This document shows, one piece after another, positions 8,026 to 16,800 of a DNA stretch of 64,000 bases; position 1 is the stretch's first letter; every line of letters starts with the position of its first letter. A program made the translations under genes and the position numbers. This stretch comes from JAAOIF01 sp965217125 (GTDB lineage: Bacteria > Pseudomonadota > Gammaproteobacteria > PS1 > Pseudothioglobaceae), in NCBI GenBank assembly GCA_965217125.1, contig OZ244244.1, forward strand, positions 992,001-1,056,000. Direction: 5' to 3'. The notes under the pieces were generated by a model. It was not told where the DNA came from. It ran no database searches and saw only the letters and a program-made list of their open reading frames with translations.

Positions 8026-9221
8026 TAGAATGGTAGAAATCGGCGTTTTTTCGCCTCTGTTAAATGCTGGGTAATCAAATATTTAATCGGTGGAAAATGC
8101 TCAGCAAATTTAAGCACAAAACGCCTAATTTGCTTAATAACTAATGCATCATTGGTAAACAAAGCCACAATACCATTGGTGCCAAAAAACATTAGTCGAG
8201 TTAGTCTGATGTGTTTTTTCTCAAATAGTCTAAGCAAGGATTGTGAGCCAATATCTTGCCTATGAGTAACTGCATCCTTAACCAAAGTGGCTAAAATATC
8301 TTGCCCTCTGAGACCCAAATTAAACCCATGTGCGGTAACCGGATGCATACCCACAGCAGCATCGCCAATTAATGCAAAACGATTGGCAATAAAAGTTTGC
8401 GCATGCACGCCTACCAAAGGATAGGAATGGCGCGCGCCAACTTGGGTAATTTGCCCTAATTCACCCTTAAAATCTTGTGTTATTTTGGCATTAAAATCGC
8501 CCTCAGACATACTCAGCAGCACTTGCGCCTTATCGGTTGTTACCGTGAGGACGACCGAAGACATATTACCTGCCATCGGCAATAGGGCTAAAGTTTGACC
8601 ATAATCAAAATATTCTAAGGCAATATTATTATGCGCCAGTTTATGGCTCATTTGAGTAACAATCATCACTTTATAAAAATCTTTTATTAGTGCAGGAATG
8701 CCCATTTTGCGGCGAATATTAGAAAAACGGCTATCAGCAGCAATAACCAACTTGGCTTTAGTGGTAGTTTCGTCAGCAAATATGAGCTTTGAATACTGTT
8801 GGCAATATTCAACATTATCAACCATAGTATCAGTTATCAGGCTAATGTTAGCGGCTTGAATAACGCGCTGATAAAGTGCTAGGCGAATTTGATAATTGGG
8901 AACTAAATATCCCAGTGCTTTAATCGATTTATCTGGGCTAAAATTCAGCAACGAAGGGGAATCGCCATCAAACACCTTTGCTGCTTTGAGTGGCGAAACC
9001 TGCGTCTGCTCAAGCAAATCCCAAACGCCGAGTTTTTTTAAAATTTTGACTGACAGATGTGTTAGTGCAATTTCTCTACCATCCTCCTTAGGGTTGGCAA
9101 TCATATCAACATTGGATTTTTCCACCACTAAAACCTGTAGATCTGTGGCTATCATGGAACAGGCAAAACTAAGCCCAGCAGGGCCGCCGCCAATAATAAC
9201 AATATCGTATTGAGTTTGCAT
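8025..9221 (-). CDS. ubiM: FAD-dependent ubiquinone-biosynthesis hydroxylase, UbiM/UbiH type
   Basis: A 398-residue flavoprotein monooxygenase. It begins with the FAD Rossmann motif DIVIIGGGPAGLSFA, has DGREIALTHLSVKIL (the GREIALTH block seen in UbiM-type proteins), VIAADSRFSNIRR (the DG-type motif), and the second FAD motif FALIGDAAVGMHPVTAHGFNLGLRG. The family hydroxylates the ubiquinone ring. I favour UbiM, the variant found in some proteobacteria, because of LGYLVPNYQIR and GREIALTH, but UbiH or UbiF cannot be excluded by motif reading. It overlaps pdxH by one base. Confidence 0.8.
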   Translation of the reverse strand: MQTQYDIVIIGGGPAGLSFACSMIATDLQVLVVEKSNVDMIANPKEDGREIALTHLSVKILKKLGVWDLLEQTQVSPLKAAKVFDGDSPSLLNFSPDKSIKALGYLVPNYQIRLALYQRVIQAANISLITDTMVDNVEYCQQYSKLIFADETTTKAKLVIAADSRFSNIRRKMGIPALIKDFYKVMIVTQMSHKLAHNNIALEYFDYGQTLALLPMAGNMSSVVLTVTTDKAQVLLSMSEGDFNAKITQDFKGELGQITQVGARHSYPLVGVHAQTFIANRFALIGDAAVGMHPVTAHGFNLGLRGQDILATLVKDAVTHRQDIGSQSLLRLFEKKHIRLTRLMFFGTNGIVALFTNDALVIKQIRRFVLKFAEHFPPIKYLITQHLTEAKKRRFLPF

Positions 9222-9279
9222 GTTTTATTCTAAAAAAATTTGAGATAATGGCACTATTATAATCAATACTGGTAAATTT

Positions 9280-10335
9280 CTACTGATTTTGTAATTTTTT
9301 TAAGAGAATTTTAGCCTCTTTATCGCCTTTTTTAACCAGCTTTTTCAGCCAGTATTTAGCTTTTTTAAGTGATTTTTTTACGCCAATACCATCCTCATAC
9401 ATTGAGGCTACGCTGCGTTGAGCGTTGCTGTGGCCTTTTCTTGCAGCGGCAATGGTAAAACGATAGGCTCTATTTAAATCGCGCTTAACACCTTGTGCAT
9501 TCTTATAATGCCGAGCAATATCCAAATATGCTTGTAAATTGCCTTGTTTTAAGGCAATTTGATACAATTTGTGTGATTTTTTGTAGTTGATTTGCACGCC
9601 GATGCCTTGGTCATATAAATTCGCCAAGCTATAAACGCCTGCATTATTGCCATTTTCTACTGATTTTTTATACCACGCAAAGGCTTGTGCCTGATTTAAA
9701 GCCACGCCCCTACCCTGCTCAAACAAGCCCGCAAGAAGATATTGTGCTTGCGCGTTGTCTTGTTTAGCAGATTTTAACAACCAAGTGTAGGCTTGTTTGT
9801 AATCACTTAGATCTAAATGCTTTTTAGCAAGATAATATTGCGCTTCGTCATTGCCAAATTCGCCAGCTTGTGCATACCATTTTTCTGCCAATAATAGATT
9901 TTTCTTAGTGCCTTCGCCTTTGTCATACATTAATGCCAAATTGTATTGTGCGCCAGCATATCCATTATCAACCGCTTTTTTAATCCATTCAAATGCACTC
10001 GCTAAATCAACTGGCACACCAATTCCTAAATAATATACGCTGCCTAAATAATATTGCGCTTTGGGGTGATTTTTATTGGCAGATTTTTTTAATAAAGCTA
10101 TGCCTTTTTTGTCACTCTGGGCTGTACCTCGCCCCTCAATATACATAATTCCCAAGGCGGTTTGTGCGTCCAAATTACCCACTTTGCTTGCATGTAAAAA
10201 CGCGCTAAAGGCTTTATCATAATCTTGCTCAACGCCGTTGCCATAATAATAAGCCTTAGCTTTATCATATAAATCATCTTCGGCAAACAGTGAATAATTC
10301 AGCACCAATAAGAAAAAAATAATTGCAAATTTCAT
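9280..10335 (-). CDS. secreted Sel1-repeat (SLR/TPR-like) protein
   Basis: ATG 10335 is chosen because it starts a clean signal peptide (MKFAIIFFLLVLNYSLFA, then EDD); an upstream TTG would add six residues. The mature part is almost entirely Sel1-like repeats of about 36 residues, for example AQTALGIMYIEGRGTAQSDKKG, AQYYLGSVYYLGIGVPVDLA and AQYNLALMYDKGEGTKKN, about eight in all, ending in a Lys-rich tail. Sel1 proteins are periplasmic or secreted scaffolds for protein-protein contact; the partner is unknown. Confidence 0.88.
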   Translation of the reverse strand: MKFAIIFFLLVLNYSLFAEDDLYDKAKAYYYGNGVEQDYDKAFSAFLHASKVGNLDAQTALGIMYIEGRGTAQSDKKGIALLKKSANKNHPKAQYYLGSVYYLGIGVPVDLASAFEWIKKAVDNGYAGAQYNLALMYDKGEGTKKNLLLAEKWYAQAGEFGNDEAQYYLAKKHLDLSDYKQAYTWLLKSAKQDNAQAQYLLAGLFEQGRGVALNQAQAFAWYKKSVENGNNAGVYSLANLYDQGIGVQINYKKSHKLYQIALKQGNLQAYLDIARHYKNAQGVKRDLNRAYRFTIAAARKGHSNAQRSVASMYEDGIGVKKSLKKAKYWLKKLVKKGDKEAKILLKKLQNQ

Positions 10336-10376
10336 AGGTAGATTGTATAACAAAAATCAAGTATTGTTTGGAGTTT

Positions 10377-10453
10377 TGGTAGTCGCGAGTGAATTCGAAT
10401 CACCGACCCCTACCATGTCAAGGTAGTACTCTAACCAACTGAGCTACGCGACT
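10377..10453 (-). tRNA. tRNA-Val (GAC)
   Basis: Read on the minus strand, the 77-base gene starts AGTCGCG, pairs with CGCGACT, and ends in a discriminator A plus encoded CCA. The D-arm region is TAGCTCAGTTGG; the anticodon stem CTACC/GGTAG encloses loop TTGACAT with anticodon GAC; the T-arm has GATTCGAATTC. It sits between the Sel1 gene and pyrF. Confidence 0.95.
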
Positions 10454-10481
10454 AAAAAGATGAAATTATACGGAAATATTG

Positions 10482-11183
10482 TTAGTAGCAAGTGCGAATA
10501 ATTTTTTGAATATCGCTGGCAGCCTGATAAGGATTATCCGCATTTTTAATTGGGCGACCAACCACAATATAATCTGAGCCTGATTTGAACGCGGTGGCAA
10601 CATCAACCACACGCTTTTGATCGTCATCATTGGCAACAGGGCGAATCCCTGGGGTAACGGCAATCAGTTTGTTATCAACATATTCACGCAAAAACGGCAC
10701 TTCCAAACCCGAAGAAACCACACCATCACAACCAGCTTCAAACGCGCGCTTAGCACGAGAAATCACCAAATCGCGCACATCACAATCAAAACCTAAATCA
10801 TCCAAATCACCGCGGTCAAGGCTGGTGAGTGCCGTAACTGCTAAAATTTTTAAATCGCCTTTATTTTCAGCCGCTTTTTCCATCAGCGCTTGGTTGCCAT
10901 GAATGGTGGCAAAAGTAGCGCCTGTTTGACTTAAACTATTAATGGTTCTGCCTACGGTTTCTGGCACATCAAAAAACTTCAAATCAACAAATACTTTTTT
11001 GTGCTTGGCAATTAGCCAATCCATCATCTGAAAATACTGCCCAGTTATCAGCATTTCCATGCCAATTTTATAAAAATTAACACTCTCGTCTAACTGCTCA
11101 ACCAAACTTTTAGCTTGAGTAATCTCCGGCACATCTAATGCAAAAATCAGTCTATCTTCAATATTGATGTTTTTTTCTGTCAT
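10482..11183 (-). CDS. pyrF: orotidine 5'-phosphate decarboxylase
   Basis: A 233-residue enzyme for the last step of UMP synthesis. ATG 11183 gives MTEKNINIEDRLIFALDV, close to the family start; a frame from 11240 would add 19 odd residues. Catalytic block VFVDLKFFDVPETV carries the Asp-x-Lys-x-x-Asp signature. Other landmarks are FYKIGMEML, TIHGNQ, VVSSGLE, VTPGIRP and YIVVGRPI (phosphate binding). The minus-strand gene is transcribed toward tRNA-Val. Confidence 0.95.
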   Translation of the reverse strand: MTEKNINIEDRLIFALDVPEITQAKSLVEQLDESVNFYKIGMEMLITGQYFQMMDWLIAKHKKVFVDLKFFDVPETVGRTINSLSQTGATFATIHGNQALMEKAAENKGDLKILAVTALTSLDRGDLDDLGFDCDVRDLVISRAKRAFEAGCDGVVSSGLEVPFLREYVDNKLIAVTPGIRPVANDDDQKRVVDVATAFKSGSDYIVVGRPIKNADNPYQAASDIQKIIRTCY

Positions 11184-11263
11184 TTTTTTATCTATTTTTA
11201 TTGAGTTTATTAATTCAGTTTTTTGTTTGTTAAATACCACAAAAGCACGCGGTTTTTACAGCT

Positions 11264-11491
11264 TTACAATTTATCCATTGTTTGCGGTGCAATATCTGCT
11301 ACTTTAGTTAATATTCTATGCATATGTTTAACTGACCCTTGTGTCGCTCTTTGGGTTAAATAATCATTAGTTTTTAAAGCTGATATTTTTTCAGCCAAAG
11401 CATTAACAATAAATTGATTGATTGAGACTTCACCTTTTAATTGGTTAATTTCATCCTTGTAATACTCTGGCACTCTCAAAGCATAGTTCAT
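11264..11491 (-). CDS. small ribbon-helix-helix-like protein, orphan antitoxin candidate
   Basis: A 75-residue protein. The N-terminus reads MNYALRVPEYYKDEINQLKGEVSINQFIVNALAEKISAL: one beta strand followed by two helices, as in ribbon-helix-helix (CopG/HicB C-terminal) DNA-binding antitoxins. The remaining 35 residues have no recognisable domain. No toxin-like reading frame flanks it: pyrF lies 80 bp downstream and thiL 63 bp upstream. It may be a lone regulator or the survivor of a broken TA pair. Confidence 0.6.
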   Translation of the reverse strand: MNYALRVPEYYKDEINQLKGEVSINQFIVNALAEKISALKTNDYLTQRATQGSVKHMHRILTKVADIAPQTMDKL

Positions 11492-11554
11492 TTTAGCACT
11501 CCTATAGTTAATAAAATCTTTGATATTATAAATAATAATATAAGTTAGTTTACA

Positions 11555-12400
11555 CTAAAAATGCTGATATGCCTGAATTGTGGTTGGTTTTCCGTCAATG
11601 CACAAAGCTGTTTGCTGGGTTATAGTGCCGATTTGATGGATATTTGTTAAAGTGCTAATATGGTTAATATCCCCGGTCCAACACAGCTCATAATCATCGC
11701 CGCCGTATAATGCTTGGTCTGTGCTGGCATTGGCAAACATAGGGATTTTATCAAATTCAATATCAGCGCCCACCTTTGAAGCCCTTAAAATATGGGATAA
11801 ATCTTGCAGCAAGCCATCAGAAATATCGATACAGGCATTGGCAATAGGTGCGAGTTTTAAGCCTAAATCTAGTCTGGGTATAGGGCGATTGAGTTTTTTT
11901 AATGCCTCATCACTGGGGAGTTTGCCACTTTTTAACATTGATAATGCCAACGCCGCCCCGCCTAACTCTGCTGAGACAAACACCCCATCGCCAATTTTTG
12001 CGCCACTGCGTAATAGCGGTTTTTTAGCATAACCGACAATGCTAATGGTAATGCTCAAATTGCCTTTTGTGGTATCGCCACCGACCAAATTAACACCGTA
12101 TTGTTGCGCGCTGTTTTTAAGAGAAGTGGCAAATTCATCTAACCATTTTTCATCAATATTCGGCAAACTCAACGCCAAAGTAAAATATTTTGCCTCGCCG
12201 CCCATAGCAGCAATATCGCTCAGATTAACCGCTAAAGCCTTGTGCGCAATGTCTGCTGGGCTGGTGTTATCGGGGAAATGCACCCCTTTAATAAGGGTGT
12301 CAATGCTGGTAATATTGTGTTTTGATGAGACAATGGCACAATCATCACCGATGCCTATGCCCCAGCCAAAATAGCGTTTGATTAAATCAAACTCGTTCAT
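11555..12400 (-). CDS. thiL: thiamine-monophosphate kinase
   Basis: A 281-residue ATP-dependent kinase making thiamine diphosphate. ATG 12400 overlaps the nfuA stop by one base (TGATG), so the two are probably coupled; GTG 12403 is the alternative. Motifs are GIGDDCAIV at the N-terminus (metal and nucleotide binding), SIDTLIKGVHF, ALAVNLSDIAAMGG, NLVGGDTTKG, and CIDISDGLLQDLSHI. The C-terminal part is slightly shorter than E. coli ThiL (325). thiC lies elsewhere in the window (30951-32813). Confidence 0.95.
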   Translation of the reverse strand: MNEFDLIKRYFGWGIGIGDDCAIVSSKHNITSIDTLIKGVHFPDNTSPADIAHKALAVNLSDIAAMGGEAKYFTLALSLPNIDEKWLDEFATSLKNSAQQYGVNLVGGDTTKGNLSITISIVGYAKKPLLRSGAKIGDGVFVSAELGGAALALSMLKSGKLPSDEALKKLNRPIPRLDLGLKLAPIANACIDISDGLLQDLSHILRASKVGADIEFDKIPMFANASTDQALYGGDDYELCWTGDINHISTLTNIHQIGTITQQTALCIDGKPTTIQAYQHF

Positions 12401-12978
12401 CACATATAGGCGTTTTCTTTGTGGCTATGGTCGGTTACATCCAACACACTCCTAATTTCAGGAAAAAGCGACTTTAACTGTGCCTCAACACCATTTTTTA
12501 AAGTTATCTTGACCGAAGAACAGCCCTGACAACCGCCGCCAAAATTCAGCACCACATCGGTATCTTTGGTGATTTCAACCAATTCAACAAAACCACCATG
12601 AGAGGCAAGCTGCGGATTAACCTCAGCAATAATGGTATATTTGATTTTTTCCTCAAGTGGTGCATCTTGCTTTGGCGCTTCGCCTTTGGCATTCGGCGCG
12701 GTAATTGTCAATTTTTTGGCTGAATCTTGTTCTTTAAGTGCCACTTCAGAATCTTTTAAATAATCAATATTGCACTCGTCAATATAGGCGTTAAAGCCCT
12801 CGTATGCAAATTTAGTGTAGCTTTTTGCCAGATCTTTGGCAAAGCAAAAATTAAAAGTTACTGTGGCCACAGGGGTGCCAGCTTTTTCAATATCGACTTT
12901 TAAAGCTAAGTCTTTTTCATCTTGCTGGGTAAATAAATCAGCCACATACTTTTGCGCTTCATCGCTAATATTAAACAT
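12400..12978 (-). CDS. nfuA: Fe-S biogenesis protein NfuA
   Basis: A 192-residue Fe-S carrier with two parts: an N-terminal degenerate A-type carrier domain (MFNISDEAQKYVADLF to about residue 95) and a C-terminal NifU-like domain with the cluster-binding CxxC in GGGCQGCSSVKITLKNG. It delivers 4Fe-4S clusters to client enzymes; clients encoded in this window plausibly include ThiC and NadA (inference). It is followed by thiL with a one-base overlap and preceded by panC with an 8-base gap. Confidence 0.95.
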   Translation of the reverse strand: MFNISDEAQKYVADLFTQQDEKDLALKVDIEKAGTPVATVTFNFCFAKDLAKSYTKFAYEGFNAYIDECNIDYLKDSEVALKEQDSAKKLTITAPNAKGEAPKQDAPLEEKIKYTIIAEVNPQLASHGGFVELVEITKDTDVVLNFGGGCQGCSSVKITLKNGVEAQLKSLFPEIRSVLDVTDHSHKENAYM

Positions 12979-12986
12979 ATATCCTC

Positions 12987-13805
12987 CTAAAAAATTATAT
13001 TGTCAATCAATCGGTTTTTAGCTAAAAACACCGCAGATAATATCACAATTTTACCGCTATTATCAGTAATTTGTTTAAGTGTATTAGCATCTAATATCTC
13101 TAAATAATCAACTTTAAAATGTTTGTTTAATGTATTTTGCAGCTGTTGCTTAATGCTATCAACAGATTCAGCCTGCAAATAACACTGTTTGGCATGCAGC
13201 AAGGCAAGGTAGAATTTCGGTGCAATTTTTCGCTCATCAGCTGATAAATAGTGATTACGCGTACTCATCGCCAAACCATCTGGTTCGCGTAGTATTTTGC
13301 CAGCAATAATTTCAACGCCGCTGGTAAATTTCTCAATAATTTTAAGTTGCTGATAATCTTTCTGTCCAAAAACAGCCACATCAGGGCGCACAATCTCAAA
13401 TAAACGCCGCACCACCTGCACCACCCCATTAAAAAAATGCGGGCGCGTTTTGCCGCACAAAATCTGTCCAATCTCGCCAATTTCAAAATTTTTATCAATC
13501 CCATTTGGATAAATCTCATCAATATCAGGAGTAAAAACCGCATCAACTCCTTTGAGTGCTAATGCTGATAAATCGCTGTCCAAAGTGCGCGGATAACTAT
13601 CAAAATCCTCATTTTCACTAAACTGTGCAGGATTAACAAATATACTAACCACAACCCTATCGGCTTTCCCCTTAGCAAGCTTGACCAATGACAAATGCCC
13701 CTGATGCAGCCCGCCCATAGTCGGCACAAAAGCGATACTCTGTTTGCTAGCCCGCCAACTTTGTATGTGGATTTGTAGTGTTTGAATACTTGTAAAAATT
13801 TGCAT
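12987..13805 (-). CDS. panC: pantothenate synthetase
   Basis: A 272-residue ATP-dependent ligase joining pantoate and beta-alanine. Motifs are FVPTMGGLHQGHLSLV (the HxGH nucleotidyl-transfer signature), VSIFVNPAQFSENEDFDSYPR, VFGQKDYQQL, and REPDGLAMSTRNHYLS. Length matches the family. Only 4 bases separate its ATG from the stop of the giant RecQ-fusion gene. Its usual partner panB lies 10.3 kb away at 24120-24902, with two giant accessory genes in between. A diverged 5' fragment of a second panC lies at 19596-19733. Confidence 0.96.
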   Translation of the reverse strand: MQIFTSIQTLQIHIQSWRASKQSIAFVPTMGGLHQGHLSLVKLAKGKADRVVVSIFVNPAQFSENEDFDSYPRTLDSDLSALALKGVDAVFTPDIDEIYPNGIDKNFEIGEIGQILCGKTRPHFFNGVVQVVRRLFEIVRPDVAVFGQKDYQQLKIIEKFTSGVEIIAGKILREPDGLAMSTRNHYLSADERKIAPKFYLALLHAKQCYLQAESVDSIKQQLQNTLNKHFKVDYLEILDANTLKQITDNSGKIVILSAVFLAKNRLIDNIIF

Positions 13806-13809
13806 AAAT

Positions 13810-16800
13810 TTAATTTTCTTTGGATAAAGAAATTTTACACAAAACCTGCCGGTATTTTTCTTGGTCTTGTTTATCTATCCATTCAACAACATCTTCAATC
13901 TGCGCCTTATTGTCTAATTTATAGCCTTTTTTTGTTTTTATCTTGCCAATCATTTCTTTTGATAATGTTGCAATCTTATAGCCGCCTTTAACAATATTGA
14001 TATATTGCGATTTTTTAACAACATCTACCATTTCTCCTGCCATCGGTTGGCTTTTTAAAACCCCTGTTTTAGAATAGCAATCAGATAATGCAATATCTTC
14101 CAAAGTCATTAACAAAATAATTTTTGCAAGTGGTTTTGATGGTGTCTCACAAATAGTAGGCTGGATAAATTGATTAAATAAAGGCGTTTTAGAATGAATA
14201 TATAAATTATTTTTAGCACGGGTAATAGCAACATAAGCAAGGCGTTTATCGTATTCAGCTTGCTGTGGCTTTGTGTTTATAAAATTCTCCTCTGCACATA
14301 AATACACATCATTCCACTCTTGTCCTTTCGCTTTGTGCATGGTCAATACTACAACCTTGGTTTTACTAAATTCAAATTCATCAAAATCAATCAGGCGTAA
14401 ATATTCAATAAAAACACCAATAAAATGATTTTGGCTTTTTTCAATTTCTGCTTGATGTTCTTCTGCAAATCTATCTAAAACTTGATTTTTTAAGATATTA
14501 TTTTTTGATTTTTTATAAATAATATCTGAATTTTCCCTACTTTTTTCAAAATTAGTTGTTTTTTGCCAATCATATAAAAAATCCCTCAATTCAACTAAAT
14601 CACCTATTTTAAAACTATAATTGGCGGTATAGCTGGCTTTTATCTCATTCTCATCCAACATTGAATAAATTGATAAAACCTCATCATTTGTTCTTGCTAG
14701 AACAGCAATATTGGTAGATGTATTGTTTTTAATATTGTCCAATAACTTAGCATAATAATCCCCATTTTTGTAATAAGTTAAACTGATTTCACCTTGATTT
14801 TTTTTAAAAGCGGTTAATTCTTTAGTTTTAAGACGTCTGGCAATAATCGTGCCAAATTGATTGAAGAAATCCACAATATTAGCTTTGCTTCTATAGTTAT
14901 TTAGCAATTCATAGGATGAAAATTTAATATCTTCTGCTATGTCTTTGCCAAAATACTGTCCAAACTCTTTGATATATTTAATATCCGCCTTATCATCTCC
15001 AAAATTTTTAATACATTGGTCATCATCGCCCACAGCAATAATTTTTTTGTCCTGTTTGCTGTCGCCCATCTTGCTATAAATAGCCTTAATAAAAGCATAA
15101 CTTTGCTCGCCAACATCTTGGTATTCATCAATCACAAGCATATTAATAAATGGCAGGCTAATCTGATTATTATTTAGCATCTGCGTTGTCTTATACATAA
15201 CGCCTTGTAAATCATTGTCATTATCAATATTTTTACCTAACAATGAAATAGCAAAGGAATGAAAAGTGTGGATGTGCATATCATAGACTTGATTGCCAAT
15301 CAAATTTTTCAACTTAGCTGTAAAATCAGCAACTGCCACGCGTGAATGTGCAAGCATTAAAAAATATTGTGCTTTGTTGTTTTCAATGGTAATTAGTGAG
15401 GCAATTTTATGCACCAAAGTTTTTGTTTTTCCACTGCCAGGACCTGCTAAAACCATAATCGCCTGCGAAGTAGTATCGTTAAAAATTTCCTTTTGTTCTG
15501 AATTTAAATCTAATAGAATTTCTTGATATTTTTCTTTAGTAACTGGGCGTTTTATTTCTTGCTCATTTAGATTATAAGTTTTTTTAAATTTTTGATAATC
15601 TATAGAAAAATAATCTTTTACAAAGCCTTTTGTATATTGCCATTTTTGCGCTAATAACTTTTCTAAAAAAGCAATTTGAATGTGTATTGCTTCAATTTTG
15701 TATTGATAATAATGCTCTAATCCGTCTTTATAATCGCCTGTTTGATAGGGCATTCTATCCTTAATCTTTTCTTGCAAATCTAACTTAAAAGTATGATAAT
15801 AAATCAATCTGCCTCGGCGTAATTCAAAACTTTTTAACATATTGTGCAAATAAACCAAAGTATGGTGAAAGGATTCCATAGTTAGTTTTTCAGAACCACA
15901 CTTGAATTTAATTTCATTGCTACAAAACTCAATTTCTCTGGCTTTATCTTCGCCTAAAATATTCAATAATTGCTCAATAATAAAATTAGATAAATTTTTT
16001 CTAGCATTTATTAAATTCTTTAAGTTAGACTCATCTGCAAACTCAAAATAGCAAATGTCGTTTGTAAATCGTGACTTGAAAATAATGCCATTTTTGAGTT
16101 TTGTTAAGGACAGCCAGCTTTGAATAATTTGTTTAAACAAAGTTACTTGATTGCTGCTATCACTATTCAAACTGCGTAAATTAATACTTTGCTCGTAATC
16201 TGGCATATCTTGCAATGCCTTAAAAACCATATTCTCTATGGCAAAATGATTGGCAAATTCTTGTTTAACTGATTTTTTAATATAGGCGCTAATATCATTT
16301 TCAAATTTTAATAATCCATCTTTTTGCAATTGATACAAAATCTCAAACATTTTTATCTTTTCCACACCAACAATATCTGACAAATCATCAACCTCAACAG
16401 CATTTAATTTAGAACGCTGAATAATATTTTGCATCACCAAAATCATATCTTTATATAGCCGAATATATGGCTCTTGCTGTTTTTTAGGGTCTAATACTTG
16501 ATGCACAAAATTCATTCCTTGGTTTTGCTGTTGCTTACTGACCGAAGTTGCAAATATCTGATAACCATCTCTACCGCGTTTAATAATATTGCATTTTTCC
16601 AACTCTAACAAAGCTGTTTTAATGATAATTTCATAGTCAATATTTCCATCTTCTACATCAACCCCCATTTTTCTGGCAATATCCTTAGGCGATAAATGCA
16701 GCAGACTATTCTTATAGCTTTTTAAGGCTTTAACAATTCTCTTAATCTCAGCAATATCAACTTTTGAGCGATTAAGTTGATTAAAAGATCGGTCAAAATC